Shown piece by piece: positions 9,828-18,086 of a stretch of 64,000 bases of DNA. Numbering within the stretch: the stretch's first letter is position 1; every line of letters starts with the position of its first letter. The position numbers and the translations under genes were made by a program. Source of the stretch: an uncultured Bacteroidota bacterium (GTDB lineage Bacteria > Bacteroidota > Bacteroidia > Bacteroidales > UBA12077); assembly GCA_913055635.1 (NCBI GenBank), contig CAJXLK010000023.1, positions 1 through 64,000 on the forward strand, read 5' to 3'. The notes below the pieces were generated by a model. The model was not told where the DNA came from. It did no database searches and worked only from the letters and a program-made list of their open reading frames with translations.

Positions 9828-10288
9828 CATACGCGCGGTTAATATTTCTGGCATTGTTGATGGCCTGTGGGTTTGTATGGGCTCCGCCGGTTTACGGGCA
9901 GGATTCGGCCAATGTTTCCCTGGGGGATTGCACTGGATTGATGGGCAAGGAATATATCTCTGACGGGCAGGATTATAAGGCCAGGTTGAACAAGAACAAC
10001 ATGGCGCGGTTTCACACGGTTTTCTATGGGGGCAATCGTTATTGTCTGGTAGCTTGCAGCAACATAGAGGATCATCGGCTGATCATGAAGGTCTATGACA
10101 GCGAGCGGAATTTGCTGTTCGACAACACCAGGCATCATCATACCCCTTTATGGCATCTGGAATTTAACTCGACTGTTCCTTGTGTTGTGGAAATCAAGGT
10201 AGAAGCAGAACAACACATCGACAGACTGGTCAAGCTGATGATTGGCTTCAGGAAGCCTGATCAAACCCGACAAATGCCTGAACAATGA
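9824..10288 (+). CDS. Small secreted protein, second gene of the duplicated module (copy 1)
   Basis: Function unknown; 154 aa. A signal peptide (about residues 1-25, ending PPVYG-QDS) precedes a small beta-rich domain. The core YCLVACSNIEDHRLIMKVYD-x5-LLFDN matches YRIYICESSAMPKIHFQVLD-x5-VLYDN of the protein at 22804-23271, so the two are paralogues in the same gene order. Cysteines in the core may form a disulfide. Coupled by 4-base overlaps to the lipoprotein upstream and the ABC transporter downstream. Confidence 0.7.
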   Translation: MTYARLIFLALLMACGFVWAPPVYGQDSANVSLGDCTGLMGKEYISDGQDYKARLNKNNMARFHTVFYGGNRYCLVACSNIEDHRLIMKVYDSERNLLFDNTRHHHTPLWHLEFNSTVPCVVEIKVEAEQHIDRLVKLMIGFRKPDQTRQMPEQ

Positions 10289-13200
10289 GTGAACCTATTC
10301 TGAAAGCCCTGATGCAGCTGTTTGCCATCATTGCTTATCCAACCAGCTCGGCAGGGGACCGGCGTAAAATTGTGGAGTATTTTTTAAGACGACAGATCAA
10401 TCGCCAGGCGGCCCAGGAATACCTGCAAATATTCGACTATTATTACAGCATCCACCATGAAAAGCTTAAAGAGAAGAGCAAGCGTAAGAAGCGTACGTCT
10501 TCGAGCTCGGTGAGGGTGTTGAAGATTTGCACCGAAATCAATGAGGAGCTCACCCAAAAGCAGAAAAACGTGGTGTTGGTGCGCCTGCTCGAATTTGTCA
10601 AGTCGGGGGGTGAAGTGACCGAACAACAAGTTGCTTTCATTTCGACGGTAGCCGATACATTTCATATACCGGGCGAGGAATTTTCCCTGATTAAGAGTTT
10701 TGTGCTCAAGCCCTTTGAAGAGCTGCCCGCTTCCCAGCACATCCTGATCATTGACCGCCAGCCGGAACTCTCCGGCTCGGGTATCCGTCACCTTCAAGCC
10801 CCGAACCTGGAGGGCGAATTGCGGGTGATCGAGTTGGAATCTTCCGGGATGTATTTCCTGCGTTATATCGGGGAAAGCGAAATATACCTGAACGGTCAGT
10901 TGTTGGAGCAGGATAAGGTATATGTAATGAATGTGGGGGCTTCGATCCGAAGTCCTAAAATACCACCAATCTATTATGGGGACATCATCACCCGTTTCAA
11001 CATTGACCGGATTGAAGCCCAGATCACCTTTGAAGCCCGCGAAATATCCTATCAATTCAACACGGGAGATGTGGGGCTTCGGCCTATGAGCTTTTACGGG
11101 GAGTCGGCCAAGCTGATCGGGATCATGGGGGCCAGCGGTGCCGGCAAGTCGACCCTGCTCAATGTACTTAACGGTTCCTACCAACCTTCAAGCGGACAAG
11201 TGTTGATCAACGGCATTGATATCCATCAGGATCAGGAAAAAGTGGAAGGGCTGATCGGATATGTCTCGCAGGATGACCTGCTTATTGAAGAGCTCACCGT
11301 GTTCCAGAATCTTTACTTCAATGCCCGCTTTTGTTTTGCCAACTATACGCGTGAAGAACTGGAAAAGGTGGTGCATGATACCCTGGAAGATCTGGGTTTA
11401 TACGATATCAAAGACATGACCGTGGGAACCCCGCTAAATAAGATGATCAGCGGGGGTCAACGTAAACGCCTCAATATTGCCCTGGAACTGATCCGCGAGC
11501 CGGCCGTCCTTTTCCTGGATGAGCCGACTTCGGGTTTGTCATCCCGCGACTCGGAGAACATCCTCGATCTGATGAAGGAATTAACCCTCAAAGGCAAAGT
11601 CGTCTTCGCGGTGATCCATCAACCCTCCTCCGATATATTTAAAATGTTCGATAAGCTGTTGATCCTGGATCAGGGCGGATATTTGATCTATGACGGGGAA
11701 CCCATTGAGTCGCTGATCTATTTTAAATCCAGTATCCAGCACGCCAACTGGAATGAAAGTGAGTGCCCGGTTTGCGGCAACGTTAATCCGGAACAGATAT
11801 TTAATATTGTCGAAACCAAGGTGCTCGATGAATACGGCAACTTTACCAATGAACGCAAAATAGCCCCTTCCGAATGGCATCAGAAATTTAAGCAATCCTC
11901 TGTTAAACAGCAGCAATCCAAGCCCAATCAGGGAGATGAACTCCCCCGGATCCACTTTAAAACCCCCAATAAATTCAAGCAATTCCTGATTTATCTTCAG
12001 CGGGATGTGCTCTCTAAACTGTCCAATACCCAGTATTTGTTCATTAACCTGTTCGAGGCACCGGTGCTGGCATTCATTCTATCTTACATCGTCAAGTATT
12101 ATGACATCCATAGCGAGCACGGTTATACCCTGGCCTCCAATTCCAACCTGCCGGTGTACATCTTCATGTCGGTTATTGTGGCCTTGTTTATTGGCTTGAC
12201 CGTTAGTTCGGAGGAAATTATCAAAGACCGTAAGATATTGCGGCGCGAAGCCTTCCTGAACCTGAGCTGGAAGAGTTATCTGTTTTCCAAGATCGGGGTT
12301 CAGTTTATCATTTCAGCCATCCAGGCCTGGCTTTTTGTTGTCATCGGCAATTCTATAATGGAGATTCCGGGGATGTTCTTTCATTACTGGCTGATCCTTT
12401 TCAGTGCATGGTGCTTCTCCAATATGCTGGGCTTATTGATATCCGATAGCTTCAATACGGTGATCACCATCTATATCTTGATTCCCTTTTTAATCATTCC
12501 CCAGCTTATTTTAAGCGGGGTGATTGTCAAATATGAAAAACTGAATCCCAGCATATCCAATCCCAAGAACATCCCTTTGTATGGAGAAGTTATAACTGCC
12601 CGTTGGGCTTATGAGGCTTTGGCTGTATACCAGTTCAAAAACAACGACTTTGAGCAGCCGCTTTATCCCTATGATAAAGTGATGAGCCGGGCCGATTTTA
12701 AGAAGAATTACTGGATTACCACCCTACAGAACAAGGTCTCTTACTGTGGGCGGCACCTGGACGACAGCACCCATCAATCGCAGCTCCGCGACAACCTGGC
12801 CCTGATACGTCATGAGCTGAACCAGGAGGTGCGTTCCCCCTCGGGCCGGCTGGTGGAATTCGACCGCAGGGATGAATTGTACCCTCATCGTTTGAATCAA
12901 AAAACCATTGACAAACTTCATGATTACCTGGGAATGTTGAAGAAATATTACATCAAGCTTTACAATAAGGCCAGCAGCAAGAGGGATCAGGTGATGAGCC
13001 GGATGCAGCAAAGTGGGGAGGACAAAAAGCAGCTGATGCGATTAAGGCGAAACCATTACAATGAAAAACTGGCCGACTTTGTCACAAACAGTGGAGAGCT
13101 TCATCGGATCATCGAATATGAAGGGGAACTGGTCCAGAAAATCGATCCCATTTTCAAAGACCCTGAATATCCATTTATCAAGGCCCATTTCTATGCCCCG

Positions 13201-13365
13201 CGCAAACAACTGTTTGGTCAATACTACTCCACCTTTGCCGTTAATGTACTGGTTATTTGGATGATGAGTCTGATTCTCTATTTTATTCTGTATTTCCGAC
13301 TTTTAAGAAAAGCCCTTGATTTTCTGGAAAATAAGAAATATGTGCTTACCAAAAAGCCACGCTGA
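10285..13365 (+). CDS. Large ABC transporter with TerB-like and FHA-like N-terminal domains (ABCG/White type)
   Basis: The 1026 aa show an all-helical TerB-like region (about 1-140), a beta-rich FHA-like region (about 150-235), then a nucleotide-binding domain with Walker A GASGAGKST (282-290), signature ISGGQ (388-392) and Walker B VLFLDEP (408-414). A CPVCGN motif lies near 496. ABC-2/ABCG-type membrane helices (about 570-780) carry the SSEEIIKDRKILRREAFL segment, and a long charged extension ends in a last pair of helices. Domain order NBD-TMD is that of White/ABCG half-transporters. The substrate is unknown. It is coupled to the two secreted proteins upstream. The stop codon lies inside a 24-bp palindrome. 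Confidence 0.8.
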   Translation: MSEPILKALMQLFAIIAYPTSSAGDRRKIVEYFLRRQINRQAAQEYLQIFDYYYSIHHEKLKEKSKRKKRTSSSSVRVLKICTEINEELTQKQKNVVLVRLLEFVKSGGEVTEQQVAFISTVADTFHIPGEEFSLIKSFVLKPFEELPASQHILIIDRQPELSGSGIRHLQAPNLEGELRVIELESSGMYFLRYIGESEIYLNGQLLEQDKVYVMNVGASIRSPKIPPIYYGDIITRFNIDRIEAQITFEAREISYQFNTGDVGLRPMSFYGESAKLIGIMGASGAGKSTLLNVLNGSYQPSSGQVLINGIDIHQDQEKVEGLIGYVSQDDLLIEELTVFQNLYFNARFCFANYTREELEKVVHDTLEDLGLYDIKDMTVGTPLNKMISGGQRKRLNIALELIREPAVLFLDEPTSGLSSRDSENILDLMKELTLKGKVVFAVIHQPSSDIFKMFDKLLILDQGGYLIYDGEPIESLIYFKSSIQHANWNESECPVCGNVNPEQIFNIVETKVLDEYGNFTNERKIAPSEWHQKFKQSSVKQQQSKPNQGDELPRIHFKTPNKFKQFLIYLQRDVLSKLSNTQYLFINLFEAPVLAFILSYIVKYYDIHSEHGYTLASNSNLPVYIFMSVIVALFIGLTVSSEEIIKDRKILRREAFLNLSWKSYLFSKIGVQFIISAIQAWLFVVIGNSIMEIPGMFFHYWLILFSAWCFSNMLGLLISDSFNTVITIYILIPFLIIPQLILSGVIVKYEKLNPSISNPKNIPLYGEVITARWAYEALAVYQFKNNDFEQPLYPYDKVMSRADFKKNYWITTLQNKVSYCGRHLDDSTHQSQLRDNLALIRHELNQEVRSPSGRLVEFDRRDELYPHRLNQKTIDKLHDYLGMLKKYYIKLYNKASSKRDQVMSRMQQSGEDKKQLMRLRRNHYNEKLADFVTNSGELHRIIEYEGELVQKIDPIFKDPEYPFIKAHFYAPRKQLFGQYYSTFAVNVLVIWMMSLILYFILYFRLLRKALDFLENKKYVLTKKPR

Positions 13366-13378
13366 ATTCAGCGTGGCT
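13355..13378 (-). terminator. Terminator of the siaB-siaC unit, inside the 3' end of the ABC gene
   Basis: Perfect palindrome AGCCACGCTGAA|TTCAGCGTGGCT. On the minus strand it is followed at once by TTTTT, the form of an intrinsic terminator. The stop codon of the convergent transporter gene (13363-13365) is part of the stem. Confidence 0.7.
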
Positions 13379-13445
13379 GGGAAGTTTCATATTGACAGGC
13401 AGGTATGGGGCTGGTGGGTGTGAATATTTGATCAACCGGGCGCGC

Positions 13446-13826
13446 TTAATCGACGATCTCGATCATCTTGAAGGGCACCCGGATGATGGATTCGTAATCT
13501 TCACCCGATTCCAGCATATCTTCATCGTCTTCTTCATAATACCAGTTGATCACTACCTCATTGCGGGCCCGCTTTAATGATTCGAGCTTTTTAAAGATGT
13601 CAAGGATGCATTTGGATGAGCTGGTGTTGAAATATTCCAACTGGACGTTAACGGTGGTTTTTTTGTTGGGATTTTTGGCATATTCATCCAGCCATTCGAT
13701 GATGGGCCGGTAAAATTCAATGGAATTTTCCGGTATCGAACGGCCCTTGATCTCAATCACCCCGTCTTCCGGATTCATCTTTATCTCCGGGGTTTTGGTA
13801 GTAGCTTCAATTGATATAGACTCCAT
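13446..13826 (-). CDS. SiaC-like switch protein (DUF1987 family)
   Basis: This protein of 126 aa matches the SiaC family, small regulators whose phosphorylation state controls a partner, a diguanylate cyclase in Pseudomonas. Visible family features are SIPENSIEFYRPIIEWLDEY (30-49) and EYFNTSSSKCILDIFKKLE; Thr68 of YFNTSSS falls at the same position as the Thr68 that SiaB phosphorylates in Pseudomonas SiaC. It lies 16 bases after the SiaB-like kinase, so the two are one operon. No siaD-type cyclase gene is nearby; candidate SiaA-like phosphatases lie at 33.8-38.3 kb. The downstream partner here is unknown. Confidence 0.82.
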   Translation of the reverse strand: MESISIEATTKTPEIKMNPEDGVIEIKGRSIPENSIEFYRPIIEWLDEYAKNPNKKTTVNVQLEYFNTSSSKCILDIFKKLESLKRARNEVVINWYYEEDDEDMLESGEDYESIIRVPFKMIEIVD

Positions 13827-13842
13827 ATCGAGTTATGCTTTT

Positions 13843-14400
13843 TTAAACGTAAATATCCAGGTTGAAAAAGGAATATTCCTCATTGTAATGGTTGAATTGA
13901 TAGGCCATTTGCCTGTCGGTGCGTTTGGCCATATCAATCAAACCCAGGCCGACGCCTCCTTTTTGTGTAAAGTCCTGGTTATTGAGTATTTGTTTGTACA
14001 GGTCTTTGAGTTCATCTTTGGTCATGGCCTTTACCCGATCCAGGCGGTCTTTCAGGGGCTGAATCTTTTCATTTCTGATAAAATTGCCGGTAGAAACTTT
14101 GTAACGTTCTCCTTCCCTGGTAATAACGAAAATGCCGAAATGTACGTCAAATTTTCCATCGCTGGTATCGGGCAGGTCATCAATATGATGATATAAGTTT
14201 TGAAGGCTTTCGACCAGCACGTTGTAGAGCTTTTTTTTAATGCTCTTCTTGATGATCAGGTCTTCCAGCTTGGCATCGATGACTTCCAGAACATTGGTGA
14301 TCAATTCAGAAGATATGCTTCCTTTATAGGCCAGTATCACTTCTCCTGAGTTCATTCTGGAATAATACTGATCAATGTCAAAATGCATACAAGCCTTCAA
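13843..14400 (-). CDS. SiaB-like protein kinase (DUF6272, GHKL fold)
   Basis: The 185 aa carry a GHKL-type ATP-binding pattern: ESLQNLYHH (N-box-like, about 73-81) and GGVGLGLIDMAKR (G-box, about 156-168). This is the SiaB layout, a Ser/Thr kinase related to anti-sigma kinases that phosphorylates SiaC. It starts 30 bases below a -7 box and is followed closely by the SiaC-like gene, which supports the pair working together. No sensor domain is attached, so input probably comes through the opposing phosphatase. Confidence 0.8.
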   Translation of the reverse strand: MKACMHFDIDQYYSRMNSGEVILAYKGSISSELITNVLEVIDAKLEDLIIKKSIKKKLYNVLVESLQNLYHHIDDLPDTSDGKFDVHFGIFVITREGERYKVSTGNFIRNEKIQPLKDRLDRVKAMTKDELKDLYKQILNNQDFTQKGGVGLGLIDMAKRTDRQMAYQFNHYNEEYSFFNLDIYV

Positions 14401-14429
14401 ATTGGGGTGATTTTTGACTATAACCTAAG

Positions 14430-14437
14430 CAAATATA
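14430..14437 (-). promoter_or_regulatory. -7 promoter element (TATATTTG on minus) for siaB-siaC
   Basis: A perfect TAnnTTTG lies on the minus strand, 30 bases upstream of the SiaB start. Confidence 0.5.
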
Positions 14438-14509
14438 GGAATTTTGAAACACAAAACAGCTTCACGAAGGATTTTTTTCTCCATAGGTTATGGTACGCAT
14501 TGAAAAGCC

Positions 14510-15676
14510 TTAAGTTTTTCTTTTCTTCAAACTGCCCTGGTAAATCTGGTATTTTTGGAATTTACATTCCAATGGGCCATTGTAGAGGGTGTATTTTTTA
14601 GAAGGGTGTAGTCCCACGTTTTTTAAGGCTTTTATATGGTTGCTGAAGATCCATACCTGGTAGCCGGTGTATTTGTGTTTAAGGATATTGCCAATGCGTT
14701 GGTAGAAATGCAGGATGTCCTTTTCCTTAAGTTTTTGGCCGTAAGGGGGATTCATGATCACCACCCCTTTATTTTGTTCAGGGGGTGTAAATTGTGCCAG
14801 GGATTCTTCAGAGAGGTGGATGTGATGGGTAAGGTTGGCTTTTTCCAGGTTTTTCCGGGCAGTTTGAATGGCTTGGGGTGAGATGTCGCAACCATGGATG
14901 GGAGGGGCGTTTTTTTTGGGTTGGGGCAGCAGGGAATTTTTCAATTCCTGGAACAGGTTGTGATCAAAGTCGTGCCAGGAAGTAAAGCCATAATGTTCGC
15001 GGTATGCGCCGGGGGCGATATCATGGGCGATAAGAGCGGCTTCAATGGGCAGGGTGGCAGATCCACACATGGGATCGATGAACCGGGAGGTTTTGTCCCA
15101 TCCGGTGAGCATAATCATACCGGCGGCCAGGACTTCGTTGAGGGGGGCCCGCACATTTTTTGATTTATATCCCCTTTTATGCAGCGACTCGCCGGATGAG
15201 TCGAGGGAGAAGGTACACTGATCCCGGAAAATATGCAGGTTGATTCTATAATCGGGCTGGTTTTTATCGACCGAAGGCCGCCGCTGGTATTTGTCCCTGA
15301 ATCGGTCGGCGATGGCATCTTTGGCTTTCAGGGCCGCATAGTGGGAATGTTTAAATATCCGGGAATGGACTACCCCATCGATGACAAAGGTGTTGTAAAT
15401 GTTGAACAATTCTTCCCAGGGATATTCGTAGACGGCTTGGTAAAGTTTTTTCTCATTGGGGCAGGCACATTTAAAAAGGGGAACCAGTATTTTAAGGGCG
15501 GTGCGCAACTGCAGGTTGCTTCGATACAAAAGGGCCTGGTTGCCCCGGAACTTAACCGCACGGTTGAGTATCTCCACCTGATTCCCCTCCAGGGCTTTGA
15601 TTTCTTCGGCCAGCACCCCTTCGAGGCCGGGAAAGGTCTTGGCAATGTATTCTTGTTGTTGGGCCATAGCAACCAT
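14510..15676 (-). CDS. THUMP-domain class I RNA methyltransferase (RlmL/YpsC type)
   Basis: The 388 aa hold an N-terminal THUMP/ferredoxin-like RNA-binding part (EYIAKTFPGLEGVLAEEIKAL, about 7-27) and a Rossmann methyltransferase domain with motif I FIDPMCGSATLPIEAALIA and catalytic NPPYG near 310. The family includes the N-terminal half of E. coli RlmL, which makes m2G2445 in 23S rRNA, and B. subtilis YpsC. ATG is possible at 15676 or 15667. It has no clear operon partner. Confidence 0.85.
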   Translation of the reverse strand: MVAMAQQQEYIAKTFPGLEGVLAEEIKALEGNQVEILNRAVKFRGNQALLYRSNLQLRTALKILVPLFKCACPNEKKLYQAVYEYPWEELFNIYNTFVIDGVVHSRIFKHSHYAALKAKDAIADRFRDKYQRRPSVDKNQPDYRINLHIFRDQCTFSLDSSGESLHKRGYKSKNVRAPLNEVLAAGMIMLTGWDKTSRFIDPMCGSATLPIEAALIAHDIAPGAYREHYGFTSWHDFDHNLFQELKNSLLPQPKKNAPPIHGCDISPQAIQTARKNLEKANLTHHIHLSEESLAQFTPPEQNKGVVIMNPPYGQKLKEKDILHFYQRIGNILKHKYTGYQVWIFSNHIKALKNVGLHPSKKYTLYNGPLECKFQKYQIYQGSLKKRKT

Positions 15677-15735
15677 GATGATCCGGGTTCATAATTCAGG
15701 GGGGCAAGATACGGTAAAATTCGTGCAATGCCATA

Positions 15736-17169
15736 TCAGGCTTCGCTGGCAAGTTTTTGGATCATTCCCCTAAAGATGAATTGATGGAAGGGCCAGAGGG
15801 CATACCAGTATAAACGTCCTGAGACCCCGCTTGGTCTGAAGGTAGCAATCTGATGCAGGATAAAGGGGGGGGCATCACCGGTCATTTTAAATTCGAGCCA
15901 TGCTTCACCCGGAAGCTTCATCTCGGCATAAAGCAGCAAACGCCTGTTTTTTTTATCGGCTATAAGTACCCTCCAAAAGTCCAGGGCATCGCCGGGATGC
16001 AGTTCTTTTTGATGGGTTCTTCCCCGGCGCAGCCCGGTTCCGCCCATGGCTTTATCCACATAGCCCCGGATCTTCCAGAGGAAGTTGGCAAAGTACCAGC
16101 CCTGCTTCCCGCCAATGGCCCAGATTTTGTCGAGAACATCGGTGGGGGCCCTTTTCAGCAAATGGCGCCGATGATCGATGAAGCATCCCCGGGTCGGCAC
16201 GTGAAAAGAGGCCGAGAGGCTGCTCTGTTCCATTGACGATATCAGGGCATCTTTCCAGCTCGAACCTACGTTGTCCGATTCCAGTTTGCGAAAAGACATG
16301 CGAACCGCTTCGTCGAAACCCATCAATGAAATGGGGCACATCTGGCGAATATAACTGTCATCGGCAATGACTTCCACTTTCATGCTGTCAACCAGATTGA
16401 CAGCCAGTTTATAAGATACCGAAGTCACAAAGTAGAGCCAATATGAGGAGAGACGGGGGGTCATCACAGGCAGGGTCCAGATTATGCGCTTGAGATGGCG
16501 CACCTTGGCAAAACGCAAAAGCATCTGCTTATAGCTGAGCACCTCCGGGCCGCCAATATCCAGAGAACGATTCATGGCCTGGTCAAGCATCAGCACCGAG
16601 ATCAGGTATTCAATGACATTGACTATGGCAATGGGCTGGGATTTGGTGTTTAGCCAGCGGGGGGTGATCATCACCGGTAGTTTTTCAACCAGGTCGCGCA
16701 TGATCTCAAACGAGGAACTGCCCGATCCGATGATGATCCCTGCTTTGAGGGTGGTTAATGGAATGGACGAGCCGGCCAGGATATTTTCTACGTTCCGCCT
16801 TGAAGCCAGATGCCTGGATAGATGGGGCTGGTTGGTGATGCCACTGAGATAGATGATTTGTTTGGCTTGGGTATGGCGGATATAATCCAGGAAATTTTTT
16901 GCTGCAGCGGCTTCCCGATCATGGAAATCAGAAATGGACATTGACATGGAATGAATCAGGTAATAGGCTGCATCGATGTGTTGAGGGGCGTCTTCGGGGT
17001 GGGGGCGTAAAAAATCATGTTCCCATACCTCTATGGAAGGGTAGGTGGGTTCAAGGGTGAAACGCTGTCGGTCCCTGACACAGCAGATCACATGATGGCC
17101 CTTTTTCAGGAGCACGGGTAAAAGTCGTTTGCCAATATAACCGTTGGCGCCGGTCAGCAATATATTCAC
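15736..17169 (-). CDS. NAD(P)-binding SDR-type protein with DUF2867 C-terminal domain
   Basis: The first 200 or so residues are an extended NAD(P)-binding Rossmann fold with MNILLTGANGYIGKRLLPVL at the N-terminus. The C-terminal half (from about 290) fits DUF2867, with AMGGTGLRRGRTHQKELHPGD and LLLYAEMKLPGEAWLEF. Proteins of this two-domain type (477 aa is usual) are common oxidoreductase-like proteins of unknown substrate. The SDR catalytic triad is not obvious, so an NAD(P)-dependent sensory role is as likely as catalysis. Confidence 0.78.
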   Translation of the reverse strand: MNILLTGANGYIGKRLLPVLLKKGHHVICCVRDRQRFTLEPTYPSIEVWEHDFLRPHPEDAPQHIDAAYYLIHSMSMSISDFHDREAAAAKNFLDYIRHTQAKQIIYLSGITNQPHLSRHLASRRNVENILAGSSIPLTTLKAGIIIGSGSSSFEIMRDLVEKLPVMITPRWLNTKSQPIAIVNVIEYLISVLMLDQAMNRSLDIGGPEVLSYKQMLLRFAKVRHLKRIIWTLPVMTPRLSSYWLYFVTSVSYKLAVNLVDSMKVEVIADDSYIRQMCPISLMGFDEAVRMSFRKLESDNVGSSWKDALISSMEQSSLSASFHVPTRGCFIDHRRHLLKRAPTDVLDKIWAIGGKQGWYFANFLWKIRGYVDKAMGGTGLRRGRTHQKELHPGDALDFWRVLIADKKNRRLLLYAEMKLPGEAWLEFKMTGDAPPFILHQIATFRPSGVSGRLYWYALWPFHQFIFRGMIQKLASEA

Positions 17170-17346
17170 CGGAAGGAAAATTAATGAAAGGTTTGTAAAA
17201 GAGCTTTTTAAAAGCCATTGAAAAAAGGGGCTTTTGACATTAACCCCGCTTATTCGTGCTGTGTTTATACACCATAAGTCCGGGAAAGTTCATAGCTCGG
17301 GGCAATATTGAGCATTTTTTTCAGGCTATGCCTTCTTGCAGGTGTG

Positions 17347-17769
17347 CTATCCGGAACCTGGTGGGTTGTCGGGCTGGTCCTTTTCAGAGCAGGCATCGTG
17401 AAGGGCAGCCTTTACAAAGAAAGATGAACGGGTGGCCCCGGTAATGGCATCAAACTTGACCGACTGGCGGGTACGGATGCTGTCGGTGATTGTCGATTTG
17501 ATTGAATTCCAGGGGGAAACAGTGAGCCGGGGGATGGCTATTTGTTGGACTTTGCCGTTTTTGACTTTGAATTGTACCCGGGCCAGGGTCAGCATATCAA
17601 AAGGTTGAAACGAGCCCTGGTAGGTTCCATCGGCCAGGCTGTCGAGTTCGACCCGGGATTGTCCCACATAACGGTAGGCCTGGAGCCCGGCTTGCTTAAA
17701 GTATTGATAACCTAAAAACAGAAAGGTTACCCCCAGCAAGATCAAAAGGTATTTCAGGTTTCGGTTCAT
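17347..17769 (-). CDS. Membrane-anchored FMN-binding domain protein
   Basis: One N-terminal helix (about 7-24) anchors a single FMN-binding domain of the RnfG/NqrC type. The motif DAITGATRSS near residue 105 contains the S/T-G-A-T signature at which these proteins bind FMN covalently through a threonine. At 140 aa it is only the domain plus an anchor; the other Rnf or Nqr subunits are absent nearby. Flavin attachment would need an ApbE-type transferase, not in this window. It probably acts in extracytoplasmic electron transfer. Confidence 0.75.
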   Translation of the reverse strand: MNRNLKYLLILLGVTFLFLGYQYFKQAGLQAYRYVGQSRVELDSLADGTYQGSFQPFDMLTLARVQFKVKNGKVQQIAIPRLTVSPWNSIKSTITDSIRTRQSVKFDAITGATRSSFFVKAALHDACSEKDQPDNPPGSG

Positions 17770-17862
17770 GCGATGTATTTACTGCGTTTTAACTCGAAGA
17801 TATTGTCTTTTATGGCACCAATGTTTTTAGTTTTGACTTTATGCAATGTGTTTACTGGGTAT

Positions 17863-18049
17863 TTAACCCCTGTTAACTTCTATGTTGCTGATATTCTCCT
17901 TATTCAGCTGTAAGTATAAAGGTGCGCATCCCAGGGGTAAGCCTTTTGTGCCGGGTGCACCGGCATTGATATGAAGCATGTGATGTTGTCGGTCATACTG
18001 AATGGTTGAGGCTATGTGAATGGCCGAAAACAAAATATGTCGGGGGCCG
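17863..18049 (-). pseudogene. Remnant of a YfcE-like metallophosphoesterase (C-terminal end, frameshifted)
   Basis: On the minus strand from about 18049 a frame reads R-P-P-T-Y-F-V-F-G-H-S-H-S-L-N, containing the metal-binding GHSH of calcineurin-like phosphoesterases. It then shifts by one base into IQYDRQHHMLHINAGAPG and on to a stop at 17863-17865. Removing one C near 18003-18005 gives exactly five residues between GHSH and YD, as in intact relatives, and the rest aligns with the family end (LHxNPGAAG...). Everything N-terminal of the GHSH segment is missing, so this is a dead fragment, now overlapped by the rsmE promoter region. Confidence 0.6.
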
Positions 18050-18061
18050 TTATAAAATCCT

Positions 18062-18069
18062 TAACTTTG
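18062..18069 (+). promoter_or_regulatory. -7 promoter element TAACTTTG for rsmE
   Basis: Perfect TAnnTTTG 18 bases before the rsmE ATG at 18087. Its position also argues against the longer upstream frame being the real start. Confidence 0.5.
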
Positions 18070-18086
18070 TCGCAAAATTAATCATT

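Noticed and set aside
17223..17252. A family-A repeat near AACCCCGCTTA
   Set aside because: Only a half site; no complementary GCGGGG arm in the right place.
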